In this document: one piece after another, positions 38,319-48,143 of the stretch | Layout: every line of letters starts with the position of its first letter | Numbering within the stretch: position 1 is the first letter of the stretch | Source: Paramoeba atlantica | Lineage: Eukaryota > Discosea | DNA length: 64,000 bases | Assembly: GCA_977017575.1 (NCBI GenBank) | Contig: CDRNVI010000066.1 | Span: forward strand, 124,001-188,000 | Direction of reading: 5' to 3' | The notes under the pieces: generated by a model | The model's input: only the letters and a program-made list of their open reading frames with translations | Databases searched by the model: none | Told to the model about the DNA's origin: nothing | Made by a program: the position numbers and the translations under genes

Positions 38319-41195
38319 CTAGTTGACACCAAACATGCCACAAAGTTCTTCAAAACTTCCGTCCAAACAGTGTTGCGATAAGTTCACAAAAGACATAGAC
38401 TTATTGGTCGAACCCGGTTCTTTCTGCCGTGTACCTTCTGCAGAATCGTTCTCTAGCATGTTCTGTGTATGTTGCCACTGATGTATCAGGTGTGAGATGT
38501 TAACACAACCCGAGGCCCCCTTCATTTCTTGAGGATATGAGAGATTCAGAATGTCGCTCTCTATAGAATCTTCCGCCACATACCGTGTCACGGCTAGAGG
38601 TCTTGTACGTCCGACATGACAAGCTCTTGTGAGAACGCGGTACTCAGAGAGCGGTCCGCTAGCGGAGGGCTCCATGAAAAAAATATGGTCCGCAAAGGAA
38701 AGTGATAGCCCGTACCGAAATACCTCGTGGCAACCAATCACAACGGGAGGACCTATCAGCGGCTCCAAAACATCAGTCACAGCTAGAGGACACGTTTCAT
38801 CTTGTTCCTGTGATTGTTTCGAAGTCCGCCTCCGCTTTGCTTTGGATGGTCGATCAGAAACAGTTTTTCCTTCACCTGTGTCGGGTGTTGCCAACGATCG
38901 TACTCTGCGATCAATAACTTTTCCGTGTATTAAGTTTCGCACATGCATTCTACGACGCACCGAAGAAGGTAAAATCAGTGTGGGTATATTTTTCTTAGCA
39001 AAGGCATCTGCAAGAATTGAAACGTAAGGGACAAATTCTGTCAGAACAACAAAGCGAACCAACGATTTTTCCGTTGAGCCTCGGAGCTGTAGAATGTCGT
39101 CCACTACTCGATCGGTCTTTGAGCTACATATCCATGATGCATCCAGGTCTAAATTGGCAATAGTAGGACCATTACAAGCGCTGCTTGGCTCCTCAGTAGG
39201 CGAACTCTGTGTCAACCCGAAATTTTGAGGAATCGCAACGGCCTCTGAATATCCGGTTCGACCCTTGCAAAACGGACATTTCGAATCGTGTCGGTTTAAA
39301 ACTTGGCGGCAGCAGGCAGAGCACATTCGATGACCACACGGAAGAAGCATACCGCGTTCATTTCTGTACTCCTCAAAGCAAATACCGCACTCCGCGGATC
39401 CCTCGCTGTTTTCCTCAGCTTCAATTTTCAAGTTTTGGACAACGTTCTTGATGAACTCTTTTGAATGACCTTTCTTACCTTTGCTTCCTCTCCCCTTTCC
39501 CGAGTGGGCCACACCAAGTTTTCGCAGAAAATTTTCCATCACTGCTTCGTCTTGTCGTTGTCTATGAGTTTCCGCTTCTTGAAGTTGCTCAGCTCTCGAC
39601 ACATCTCCTAGCAACTTTCTCCTTTTTTGCAATAGGGATGATACTGCTAAACATGGATGTACAGTAGATTGACGCAGTCTCATGACCATTTCAAATACAT
39701 GCGCTCGTAACATCGCATCAAATAGTAACTTTTCTCTTGCCATGGAAAATTCCCCGTGCTCATTCGCATCCATTTGTTGAAGTGTACGTTGCCTCAAACG
39801 CAGTTTCGCCGCACCAGTATTTCGCACACATGTATAAAAGTGCTTTTGGGTCTCTTCCATGGGTAACGCTACCGACGTATAGGTAATGGATGGTTTCTCA
39901 AGTTGTGGCACCACTGGTTCATCTGTCGCCAAGCATTCCGTTCTACGCAGGGTGACTTCCTCCATGCTCGTCATAAACAGCGATATCGTATCGGGTGACC
40001 ATTCAAGATCTCCCTCTGGTGGTGCGTCAAAGAGCACAGTTACCGGATGACGCAAGAAACGAAGAAGGAGCAAATTTGGTACCAAGAGAGTGGATAAAAG
40101 CGGTCTGGCACTCACGATCCATCGGTACTTCGCTTCGAGTAGAAGAATATCCTCTTTCCACTCCCGGTCTAACGTATGAACGGCATGAAACTCATCTAAA
40201 ATAATACGATTCCAGAAGATGGAGAGAAACTGCGACCTACTGGAAAGGTCATCGTTCGCTTCCCATTGGCTTCGCTTCACGTCTTTGTGTAATGCGGTGT
40301 ATGTTGTCACTACGAAGTCGTACCCGCCAGCGATTTCGAAAACATTTTTCTTGGAAAGAGCCGATTTCCCTCCTGCGTGGCATAATATTCGGGGCCTGGG
40401 GAAAAGCGAGCGTTGTATTTCATAGATCCATTGGTCCAGAAGACAGGGTAAGGTAATAATGACAGTAGAGCTGGATACCACTTTACCGTCTCGGATGTGA
40501 TCACGCGACATTGACGTCCTTTCAGCGCATAGTGCAATGACGGTTCTCATTTTTCCCATCCCATGCGGGTCCGCGAGAATACCTCCAGGGATATCAGAGT
40601 TCTCACGTGTGTGCATCCATTCCACGGCAGATATTTGCATTGAGTGTATTGGTGCAGACAAGGACATAATTTGCGAAGATGTTGCATTACGATCAATATG
40701 TCCTTTTATTTCCGTCGTCTTTGAATATCTGGAATGCAGCTTCTCTGAAGCTTCAGACGTGTCCTTATGACCTAAGTCATGCATCCTCTTCGTTGATACT
40801 ATAGAAGTGGGGATTCGTATGGCGTTTGCATTTGCATCAATCTCGTCTTCAACTTCAAGATCGACTTCCGGCGTATCCTCAGTAGTGTGATTTGTTGTGT
40901 CGCAGTCCTCCAGATCAACATCTCCGTCCAGTGTGTTTTCTATTTCTTCAAAAGTGGTGGACACGGCTTGTTCGGTAGATGCAGGTTCCAATTCCTTCAT
41001 AGAATCGTCGTGAGATGGAAGAGGAGCTGTTTCTATATCTTGAACACGTGGTGCAATCTTCTCATTACTGTGCGGAGTATCTGCCTCTTCCTTCGTTATT
41101 TCGATGTCAGCGATTTCGGTGTTCTCTTTTTTTGTTGAAATAATGGAAGTCAAGCTACGGACGTTTCCCCAGGTTATAAAATCGTCATCCTGCAT
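38319..41195 (-). CDS. SNF2-family protein with inserted RING finger (RAD5/RAD16-like), ATP site eroded
   Basis: 958 residues from ATG 41195; an acceptor tract TTTTTTATGTTTTCAG (AG at 41199-41200) lies just upstream, so the more upstream ATG at 41255 is probably not used. The protein has an acidic N-terminus, then SNF2 motifs: ILADPHGMGKMRTVIAL (K215, where LADEMGLGKT is usual), VVTTYTALH, ILDEFHAVHTL (D334; DEFH for DEAH), and WIVSARPLLSTLLVP. A C3HC4 RING, from CGIC (about residue 603) to CPFC, sits between the two lobes, as in RAD5, RAD16, HLTF and SHPRH. The last helicase segment FRYGLSLSFADHIFFMEPSA and RACHVGRTRPLAV is recognisable but altered from RAHRIGQTRPV. It probably links DNA binding to ubiquitin ligase action; ATPase activity is doubtful. 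Confidence 0.8.
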   Translation of the reverse strand: MQDDDFITWGNVRSLTSIISTKKENTEIADIEITKEEADTPHSNEKIAPRVQDIETAPLPSHDDSMKELEPASTEQAVSTTFEEIENTLDGDVDLEDCDTTNHTTEDTPEVDLEVEDEIDANANAIRIPTSIVSTKRMHDLGHKDTSEASEKLHSRYSKTTEIKGHIDRNATSSQIMSLSAPIHSMQISAVEWMHTRENSDIPGGILADPHGMGKMRTVIALCAERTSMSRDHIRDGKVVSSSTVIITLPCLLDQWIYEIQRSLFPRPRILCHAGGKSALSKKNVFEIAGGYDFVVTTYTALHKDVKRSQWEANDDLSSRSQFLSIFWNRIILDEFHAVHTLDREWKEDILLLEAKYRWIVSARPLLSTLLVPNLLLLRFLRHPVTVLFDAPPEGDLEWSPDTISLFMTSMEEVTLRRTECLATDEPVVPQLEKPSITYTSVALPMEETQKHFYTCVRNTGAAKLRLRQRTLQQMDANEHGEFSMAREKLLFDAMLRAHVFEMVMRLRQSTVHPCLAVSSLLQKRRKLLGDVSRAEQLQEAETHRQRQDEAVMENFLRKLGVAHSGKGRGSKGKKGHSKEFIKNVVQNLKIEAEENSEGSAECGICFEEYRNERGMLLPCGHRMCSACCRQVLNRHDSKCPFCKGRTGYSEAVAIPQNFGLTQSSPTEEPSSACNGPTIANLDLDASWICSSKTDRVVDDILQLRGSTEKSLVRFVVLTEFVPYVSILADAFAKKNIPTLILPSSVRRRMHVRNLIHGKVIDRRVRSLATPDTGEGKTVSDRPSKAKRRRTSKQSQEQDETCPLAVTDVLEPLIGPPVVIGCHEVFRYGLSLSFADHIFFMEPSASGPLSEYRVLTRACHVGRTRPLAVTRYVAEDSIESDILNLSYPQEMKGASGCVNISHLIHQWQHTQNMLENDSAEGTRQKEPGSTNKSMSFVNLSQHCLDGSFEELCGMFGVN

Positions 41196-41198
41196 TTC

Positions 41199-41220
41199 CT
41201 GAAAACATAAAAAATGTGAT
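41199..41220 (-). promoter_or_regulatory. Probable trans-splice acceptor for the SNF2-RING gene
   Basis: Minus-strand tract CATTTTTTATGTTTTCAG ends three bases before the ATG at 41195. It lies inside the longer open frame and so decides the start. Confidence 0.6.
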
Positions 41221-41404
41221 GTTAACAAGGTCATATGCTGCTGTGAACAAAGCATAAACGCATGTAGATGTACATGTACGCGAAATATGACCCCCCTGTG
41301 TAATAAAAATTGTCACAAAAAAGTGATTTCAGAGAAAATTTTACAGAGCCGATTAAAAGCGAGACATTGAATACATTTACATCCGAGATCTACCGACCTA
41401 TGCG

Positions 41405-43057
41405 TTACCTTCGAATCTGGAGTGCCTTTTCCAAAAAATTTGCTTTTCCCACTAACTCAAAACACTCCTCGCGATACAACTTGAGCGTATTTTCTAAGAA
41501 CGTGATGTGCTCAGACTTTTCGTTTTGGGAATGGCAAGCAGCACTGCTGTTTAGCAAAATCGACTCCTTGTTCTCCGAAACAATATCATTGTTTGGCAGC
41601 ACATACTCCTTTTCATCGGCTTCAGATGGTACAAGATTTGCTGGAATAACATATGAGTCAAGATCTTGCACTGGATACTTCTTCAGATGACCAACCTGAA
41701 ATTGGTTGGCATTTGGCGTATGAGTATGAGGAGCTCCGTCTGTGATTGAAAGCATAACATTGGGCAACACGTCGAAACGAGAGGTACTACACGCTCCAAT
41801 TGAATTGACTGAAGATTGACTTTTTAAACGTCCAGTGATTTTCCATGTAAATATTCTACCACAACTTGTTGTGGCGTAAATGGAATTCTCGTCGAAAGCA
41901 ATCTGAAGTATCCGTTCATTTTCTTTTTCAGAAGTCTGTGGAAGCAGTAAATTTTGAACACGTGATAGAACGGGGTTTATATTAACGCTTCGAGCATTAG
42001 CCGTTGTGTTGCCGAGTTTTTCCTTTTTACGCGCTTGCGAAAAAACCAATGAAAGTGAATCTTCAACTAAAGGTTCCAGCTCCCGGTTTCCCGTAGAGCT
42101 TCCAAGAGTGAGTTTTCTTCTTTCCCAAGGTGAAACATCTCTGGCATCTTCTTGCTGCTCAATAGCATTTAGTTCGTCGAAAAATATGTCCAAAAGGTGG
42201 ATTTTTCCATCTGAAGTTAATAGTGCAATGTATTTTTCGCATTGGCTGATTTCAAGATGGGTGACAGGGGAATGAAAGCCTTCCCTGAGTAAACATTTCC
42301 CAGATAATAAATCAGCTACAGTTACCGTGCAGTCCGCCGATGCCGCGGCTAACAGTGAATTTGTGCTAGGAAAAAAGAGTACCTTGTGAACCTGAGCTCG
42401 ATGATAAGAAAGTTTCTTAAATTCGTGAATCGGCAAAATACTTCTTTCCATTGATATCAATACATCGTTGTTTGCATCAGATTTCATAGTCACTGATAAT
42501 CGTATCAAATCAGTTAGATACCAAATCTTTATTACTCCGTCACCTCCCGAGGATGCAATATACTGATTTCGGGGACAGATATTGAGGGAAGCTATTTTTC
42601 CAAGGTGAGCGGCTATGATAGCACGCATTAAATTTCCTGTTTGCACATGCCACGAGAAAATTGTACCTTTCTCTCCAGCACCAAGTACAAATTCCTGATC
42701 ATGTGAAAGAACTAAGCAAAGCACAACCTCTGTTGTAGCACAGGTCAGTATATTGGTCTTCCCTTTGGAATAATGCTTTTTCTCGCTGAATACTCCGTCG
42801 CCCCTCTTCGCTGACTCCGTATCATCTGAGCTTGATAGAGCAAACTTATGAATCTTAATACAAGGAGGATGCCGATGACATAGAAACAAGGCGTCATAAC
42901 GATCAGCGTAGCAGGCAGCCGATATCGGATCGTCTTTGTTCGTTTTCTTATTCGCATTGCGAAGAGGAATGAGACATGCTACGCAGGATAGCGCGTTGGT
43001 CTCTGTTTCAATCCACTGAGCTGTATGTGGCTCACATGATATGGCCAATAATTTCAT
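41405..43057 (-). CDS. IPI3: IPI3/WDR18-like WD-repeat protein (Rix1 complex)
   Basis: 550 residues from ATG 43057, with an acceptor-like tract ending AAATAG (AG at 43059-43060) one base upstream. WD repeats follow the IPI3/WDR18 scheme: GAGEKGTIFSWHVQTGNLMR, SSGGDGVIKIWYLTDLIRL, a loop, then a repeat HRAQVHKVLFFPSTNSLLAA with ASADCTVTVADLLSGKCLL, VTHLEISQCEKYIALLTSDG and IHLLDIFFDEL. The family's last part, HITFLENTLKLYREECFELV, is a C-terminal coiled coil like that of IPI3. IPI3 works with RIX1 and IPI1 in removing ITS2 spacer and in late maturation of the 60S subunit. Other WD proteins cannot be excluded. Confidence 0.62.
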   Translation of the reverse strand: MKLLAISCEPHTAQWIETETNALSCVACLIPLRNANKKTNKDDPISAACYADRYDALFLCHRHPPCIKIHKFALSSSDDTESAKRGDGVFSEKKHYSKGKTNILTCATTEVVLCLVLSHDQEFVLGAGEKGTIFSWHVQTGNLMRAIIAAHLGKIASLNICPRNQYIASSGGDGVIKIWYLTDLIRLSVTMKSDANNDVLISMERSILPIHEFKKLSYHRAQVHKVLFFPSTNSLLAAASADCTVTVADLLSGKCLLREGFHSPVTHLEISQCEKYIALLTSDGKIHLLDIFFDELNAIEQQEDARDVSPWERRKLTLGSSTGNRELEPLVEDSLSLVFSQARKKEKLGNTTANARSVNINPVLSRVQNLLLPQTSEKENERILQIAFDENSIYATTSCGRIFTWKITGRLKSQSSVNSIGACSTSRFDVLPNVMLSITDGAPHTHTPNANQFQVGHLKKYPVQDLDSYVIPANLVPSEADEKEYVLPNNDIVSENKESILLNSSAACHSQNEKSEHITFLENTLKLYREECFELVGKANFLEKALQIRR

Positions 43058-43485
43058 CCTATTTCAAGATGTAGAAGCCTGACGCAAGGAATAATAAATT
43101 CATGTATCTGACGCAAATACGCAAGGTACTGGAATAATCGGCACTAAGCTTTAATAGTAAAAGGCGAATACATAACATAGAGTGTTGTCAAGCATTTGAA
43201 AAAACGCTTTGCTATAAACTACAAGCACAACAGCAAATGTTATCTGGGGAACAACTTTCTGGGGAGGGGTCATAATTTATCCATAAAGAAATCACACTCT
43301 GACGCGTAATTAATTGCCATATCTTTTACTAATGTCTAGTAATCTAGTAGTAAATTATGATGCAACAGTTTTCGACAATGTCGTGTAGAAAGTAATGTGG
43401 AGAAAGTGGGCCTTTTAAATGATTGAGAATGATACAAAAAGGGGGACAACCAGCGGCTACTGATATTACTAATCGTACGCTCTCG
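43058..43485. other. Intergenic stretch, no gene seen
   Basis: AT-rich spacer of about 430 bp between the gene at 43486 and IPI3. Nothing recognised. Confidence 0.35.
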
Positions 43486-43977
43486 TTACTTTCTCTTCCA
43501 TGTCTGTATCACTGAGTCAATAAAGTTATTTTGCATTGTGGATGACCAGTTCACTAATTTCCCCTCGCGAGACACCATCTTCCGAAATTCGTCCTCACCT
43601 TTTTCTTTCAAAAACGCCACACCGTCCTCTATTTGAGAGGATCTCGCTGTGTTTTCTAGACCATGAACACCATGCGGTGCCAAGAATGTGGAGAGTTCGC
43701 GATTCGTGTATGCTGTAAGAAGAAGCCGATTGATTTGTCGCGTGCACAATTCTTGGTCTTTTTTAGACATATTCTGAGATACCCAGCTCTCCAAGTCAGA
43801 TCTCCAATTGGTTCCAAAACTTTTCTCGACATAACTGAGGCGCAAGGGTACTTTATTCTTGAAAGCGGTCTCTCCAATCAGAAGATTATAGAGGACGTGA
43901 CATTTTTTATTTAGATTTGATTCTGTTGCGGAGAGCTCGACAGCGGCCTGAAGCTTACGAGGTAAAAAGCGGTACAT
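43486..43977 (-). CDS. Small basic protein, unrecognised
   Basis: 163 residues from ATG 43977. The predicted protein is basic and helical (MYRFLPRKLQAAVELSATES near the start; IDSVIQTWKRK at the end). It has no motif I can name. The basic start could be a mitochondrial presequence or simply a basic helix. The clean start codon, an AG at about 43984-43985 after a pyrimidine-rich tract, and conserved spacing with neighbours support a real gene. It lies in the same direction as all others. Confidence 0.55.
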   Translation of the reverse strand: MYRFLPRKLQAAVELSATESNLNKKCHVLYNLLIGETAFKNKVPLRLSYVEKSFGTNWRSDLESWVSQNMSKKDQELCTRQINRLLLTAYTNRELSTFLAPHGVHGLENTARSSQIEDGVAFLKEKGEDEFRKMVSREGKLVNWSSTMQNNFIDSVIQTWKRK

Positions 43978-44186
43978 ACGGCCTTCTTGATTTTGATAGA
44001 TGATATGGATAGAAATACGTAACAGAAGGATTTAGCAAGTAGTATAGTAAGTACAGGTCCTGTCCCTATTAGTTACACATTGTACACTCTATATATTTAA
44101 CTGTACCTGTAGATACTAAAGATCCTTGAACAAAATGACAATCAAATCACAAATGACACTACCAAGTTGAAAAAAAGAACCCCCCG

Positions 44187-46829
44187 TCAAGACGTCAGAT
44201 ACTCTCGAAGTTCACTACTTGTTTGCTCACGGTGTCCCATAACCAGAATCAAATCCACCGCTGAGAGGGTTTCCTTCTCCATCAACAGACCCTGCAGGGC
44301 ACGAACTTGTGACTCGTGGGATTCGATCAACGCCCGAGCCTGGTCCCGAGCCCGGGACACCCATTGCGCCACTGCCCCGTCTACGGCTCTCTCCACTACC
44401 GAGCCGTAAGGCTTTTGTACCGCAACCTGATCCTGGCTTTCCGGATAGGAAAAGTGTCCGACCTCCCCGGGACACATCCCATACCGCACGACGCATTGGT
44501 AGGCCAGCCCGGTGGCTCGGTTCATATCCTCCGCCGCACTGGAGGAGAGCTCGGAGAGGAAATACTCTTCAGAGGCCACCCCGCCTAGCATGTCACAGAT
44601 ACGCTCCTCGAGCTCTGCCTGGGTTTGTATGTACTTCTCATGAGGGAGCTTTTGATTTACACTGGTACGGTCGCCGCCATATTGTACGATAGAGACCTTA
44701 CACACCGGGTCGACGTGACGAAGATGCCAGTTGACCACGGCGTGACCCGCCTCGTGGAACGCGAGGCGCTTTTTCTCACTGGGTGTCAGCACACGAGATT
44801 GTCGCTTGAGTCCGATTTGCACGCGCTCCATTCCTTTTTGAAAGGACTCCATGTCCACTGAGGTCTTGGACTCACGGGCAGCAATAATGGCGGCCTCGTT
44901 GCAAATGTTTTTGATATCCGCCCCCGTGTTGCCTGGGGTCAGGGAGGCTAGCTTCTTCGCTGTACCATCTACAGCTTCAGCCGACCCGGCGGTAAGTTTC
45001 AGTGGTTTTAAATGCACTTTAAAGATCTCCACGCGGTCCGGGTAGGGCGGAGGATCAATATGTACGCGCCGGTCAAACCGCCCCGGACGAAGCAACGCCT
45101 CATCTAAAATATCCACCCGGTTCGTCCCCGCAATCACCACCACCCCCGCATGCGAGTGAAACCCATCCATCTCCGACAGCAGCGCATTCACCGTGTTATC
45201 CCCCTCACTTTGTCCCATCCCTCCCTTATGCGCCATCCTTCGTGACTTTGCGAACGCATCAATCTCATCAATAAACACCACACACGGGGCCGCCTCCCTG
45301 GCCGCCACAAACAAATCCCGCACCCGGGAGGCCCCGACGCCGACAAAAATCTCCACAAACTCACTCCCGGCACAGGAGATGAAATTCACCCGGGCCTCCC
45401 CGGCGACCGCCTTCGCGAGTAACGTCTTCCCCACCCCCGGGACCCCCGATAGCATAATCCCCTTCGGCACGGTCGCCCCGAGCCGGGCGAACCGCTGGGG
45501 GTGGGCCAGGAACTCCACCACCTCCCGCACCTCGTGCTTGGGCTCTGCCATCCCGGCAATCTCCCCGAACCGGGTCCTCGGTCGCTCCTTGATGAGTTTA
45601 AAGAAGTGGTCCCCGTTGGCTTTGGTCCCCCTCGCGGGGGCCCCGAAGAGACTTAGCGGTTTGGCGCTCAGGGCGGAGCGCGCGAGGCGGAAGCGGGTGT
45701 GGAGGACCGCGAGGAGGGGGAGGAAGGCGAGGAGGAGGAGGGGGGTCCAGGGGAAGCCCACGGTGTAGCTGTAGTAGAGGGGGCGCTGGGGGTGGTGGGG
45801 GTCGGGGTGACTACTCGTGCTAGGGTTGTTGTTGTTGTGGTTGTGGTTCATGTTTTTATGAGTAATGTTAGTAGGAGAGGTGGGTTGAAGCCTCTCGGAT
45901 GGGGAGGGTGGGGTTTGAGCTTCACCTCGAAAGGGACGAAAAAGGGAGGAGAGGACTCCGGTGAGGGAGGAGAGTGGGGACCAGCGTGCGTTGTGGTCGA
46001 CCGTGAGGGAGGGGGGACCGGAGGTGGCGAGGAGGAAACTCTCGAGGTGGGAGAGTGTGGTGAGATGGAACCGGAAATGGGAGGTTGCGGGGTGGGCGGT
46101 GTGGGGGAGGTAGACGATGGCTTCACGCTGGGTTGTGTGGACGTGGATGGAGTCCACAGGGTTGCGAGGGTCGAGGAGGTAGGAAATGCCGTCGGTCTCG
46201 GAGACCGTTCGAATGTACCCGTCGCCAAAGTAGCGCCGGTAGACGTAGTATAGCGCGTATCCCGTGATCCCACCTTGAATGAGACGAATCGCAAGCTGTC
46301 GAAAGGCCATCTTGGGGGACTCGCGGGCGAACTCAGCGAAATGATGCCATCGTCGCTGTAGCCCCTGGGGATACGCGTAGTGTTTTTCATATTCAATAAT
46401 CCCCCTGGCGTCGGTCTCGGAGGCGCAGGAAAACCCGATTGGTTTTCGGGAATTTTGAGATGGAAGGATACTGGATCCCACTTCCGCCTTAGCACGGCTG
46501 TTTTCAGTGTCGTGTACAGGAACACCAGGAAAATTAAAATAGGCACCGAAAAAGGGGTGTGCCGGACGATCGGGTTGGCTAAGTGGCGCAGGAGTCACTG
46601 GCTTGGAGGGTATGGCTGTTTTTAACTTCTCCGTGGCAGCAGGATGATCATCCGTTCCTTTCGCGTACGATGCTTTCACGACTTGTTGAATTGGTTTCGT
46701 TGTCTCGTTCAGCTGAAGTCTCTTCAAAGCCTGTTCCTTAGCCAAGTTTTGGGAAGGCTCCTTTCCTGTTTTCTTTGATGGAATGTTTGTGCCGGACTTT
46801 GTTAGACCGATAAGGCATTTCCGATACAT
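44187..46829 (-). CDS. Mitochondrial m-AAA protease (FtsH/AFG3/YTA10 type)
   Basis: 880 residues from ATG 46829, with an acceptor tract TATATTTAG at 46835-46836; the TTG further upstream lies before that AG. The N-terminus is basic. Two transmembrane helices (LIQGGITGYALYYVYRRYFG and FPWTPLLLLAFLPLLAVL) flank an FtsH_ext domain with FHLTTLSHLESFLLAT, the arrangement of matrix-facing m-AAA rather than one-helix i-AAA. The AAA module has GVPGVGKT (K468), FIDEIDAF, the SRH LLRPGRFDRRVHID, and a peptidase with HEAGH (H692, H696) and later SSAAEDMNRAT. It degrades misfolded inner-membrane proteins and matures some subunits. A histidine/asparagine-rich insert (HNHNNNN) precedes helix two. GC content is much higher than in neighbouring genes, producing long antisense frames. 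Confidence 0.92.
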   Translation of the reverse strand: MYRKCLIGLTKSGTNIPSKKTGKEPSQNLAKEQALKRLQLNETTKPIQQVVKASYAKGTDDHPAATEKLKTAIPSKPVTPAPLSQPDRPAHPFFGAYFNFPGVPVHDTENSRAKAEVGSSILPSQNSRKPIGFSCASETDARGIIEYEKHYAYPQGLQRRWHHFAEFARESPKMAFRQLAIRLIQGGITGYALYYVYRRYFGDGYIRTVSETDGISYLLDPRNPVDSIHVHTTQREAIVYLPHTAHPATSHFRFHLTTLSHLESFLLATSGPPSLTVDHNARWSPLSSLTGVLSSLFRPFRGEAQTPPSPSERLQPTSPTNITHKNMNHNHNNNNPSTSSHPDPHHPQRPLYYSYTVGFPWTPLLLLAFLPLLAVLHTRFRLARSALSAKPLSLFGAPARGTKANGDHFFKLIKERPRTRFGEIAGMAEPKHEVREVVEFLAHPQRFARLGATVPKGIMLSGVPGVGKTLLAKAVAGEARVNFISCAGSEFVEIFVGVGASRVRDLFVAAREAAPCVVFIDEIDAFAKSRRMAHKGGMGQSEGDNTVNALLSEMDGFHSHAGVVVIAGTNRVDILDEALLRPGRFDRRVHIDPPPYPDRVEIFKVHLKPLKLTAGSAEAVDGTAKKLASLTPGNTGADIKNICNEAAIIAARESKTSVDMESFQKGMERVQIGLKRQSRVLTPSEKKRLAFHEAGHAVVNWHLRHVDPVCKVSIVQYGGDRTSVNQKLPHEKYIQTQAELEERICDMLGGVASEEYFLSELSSSAAEDMNRATGLAYQCVVRYGMCPGEVGHFSYPESQDQVAVQKPYGSVVERAVDGAVAQWVSRARDQARALIESHESQVRALQGLLMEKETLSAVDLILVMGHREQTSSELREYLTS

Positions 46830-46834
46830 CGGGA

Positions 46835-46860
46835 CTAAATATAAAAACGTAGGCAACTAT
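46835..46860 (-). promoter_or_regulatory. Probable trans-splice acceptor for the m-AAA protease gene
   Basis: Minus-strand T-rich tract ending TATTTAG, five bases before the ATG at 46829. It places the true start downstream of the open TTG. Confidence 0.55.
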
Positions 46861-46975
46861 ATTTTAAGTTGGCAATACAATGCAATGGATGTAATGCCAT
46901 GAAAACGTATAATACATGACTCAAAATAATAAATTTTTAAAAGAATCACATCAGAATACTGTTACGGCAGATGAT

Positions 46976-47776
46976 TTAGTCTTCGAATTCAATTATGTCG
47001 ACATCATCATCATCCATAGCACTATCGCGGGACATTTTTTCGCCAAGAGTTACCTCAGAGTTACGAGGACAAGATTTAGTTTCTTCACATGAAAACGTTC
47101 CATAACCAGAAATTAGTTCTAAAAAACTGGTTGGGGACGAATAAGTAGAAGTTGGATCAAGCGGTAGCATTAAAACTGTTGGAAACATTGCGCAGTCTTT
47201 CGTCCCTATTAAACTTCCGTAATACGTCACTGATCCAAAGTAAATCGTCGTCTCTGTAGCGTCACTTTTGTCAAAGGAGTTGTTGGTTAGGTTACGTGGT
47301 ATCGACATACGCAGCTTTATTTCATACGTGGAACTTGTGGGGTGAGAAGCCGGAGTAATAATTTGTCGCTCCATATCAACGTGAACTTTTGATGCGCCTA
47401 AAGTGAATTGTATCCCTTCAAAAACGCTTTCGCCAGAGAGTTTATCAGCAGTGTTCAAACCCGGAATCATTCGGCACGAGGATTCGTCAATACGAAACGA
47501 AGAAGTATTTACTGAATTACTAACCAAAGTACAATACAGAATAAAGTAGGACAAATTAGCGTGAGGGTCGTCCACTTTACATAAGAAGCACACCTCACTT
47601 GGCACATTGTATTTTAGATACGAATTTGTCCCTTCCACAGTTTTCGACGCTGCGTTTGTGTCTCTAGCCCGCAATAAGAACTCCTGCAATAACGTCCCTA
47701 GTTTTGCACGATACTTTCGAGATACAGGCGCTTGTACAGGCGCTTGTGATTTAACCATAGGTGCGCTCTTCGCCAT
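46976..47776 (-). CDS. Unrecognised protein with acidic C-terminal tail
   Basis: 266 residues from ATG 47776. The beginning is basic and glutamine/proline-rich (MAKSAPMVKSQAPVQAPVSR), then a beta-rich middle with FCKVDDPHANLSYF-like segments and YEIKLRMSIPRNL. The end is strongly acidic: DDDDVDIIEFED. Beta-rich core plus acidic tail is seen in histone chaperones, RNA polymerase subunits and others, but no family signature is found, so no function is assigned. The spacing to the m-AAA gene (about 145 bp) is typical of the cluster. Confidence 0.6.
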   Translation of the reverse strand: MAKSAPMVKSQAPVQAPVSRKYRAKLGTLLQEFLLRARDTNAASKTVEGTNSYLKYNVPSEVCFLCKVDDPHANLSYFILYCTLVSNSVNTSSFRIDESSCRMIPGLNTADKLSGESVFEGIQFTLGASKVHVDMERQIITPASHPTSSTYEIKLRMSIPRNLTNNSFDKSDATETTIYFGSVTYYGSLIGTKDCAMFPTVLMLPLDPTSTYSSPTSFLELISGYGTFSCEETKSCPRNSEVTLGEKMSRDSAMDDDDVDIIEFED

Positions 47777-48143
47777 GACATAATTTACACTCTTTTATCA
47801 ATAAACTTGTATTTGATTCTTTAAACGACAAAAACAAAAGCAAAGTATCAGTTCGCATAAATCAATATGCACTACTGTAATGAAATAAAGCATCAAAACT
47901 TTTCGTTTCATGCTTCATGTACAATATACATAGGATGCCTAAAATGAATGCACGTCTACCATTTAATGTGATTCACCGAAGAACTTCTTGGGTTGTGGTG
48001 ACTTCTTGGGTTCGACTTCAAGTCGAACAATTGTGAAGATTAGAATACTTAATAAAAGGAGCTAGAAATAGAAAACAGGGGCTAGAAATGTACTGCTGAT
48101 GTCGACAGGATTGATGCCGTATCAATCTAAATTTCCGCACGAT
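47777..48143. other. Intergenic stretch with a short perfect hairpin
   Basis: Spacer between SBDS and the acidic-tailed gene. GTTCGACTTCAAGTCGAAC near 48011-48029 forms a hairpin with nine-base arms, preceded by a direct repeat of ACTTCTTGGGTT. No coding frame. Confidence 0.5.

Noticed and set aside
45193-46546. Long open frames of 184-232 codons in other frames
   Set aside because: They overlap the m-AAA protease in its GC-rich part, where stops are rare in every frame; none has a domain.
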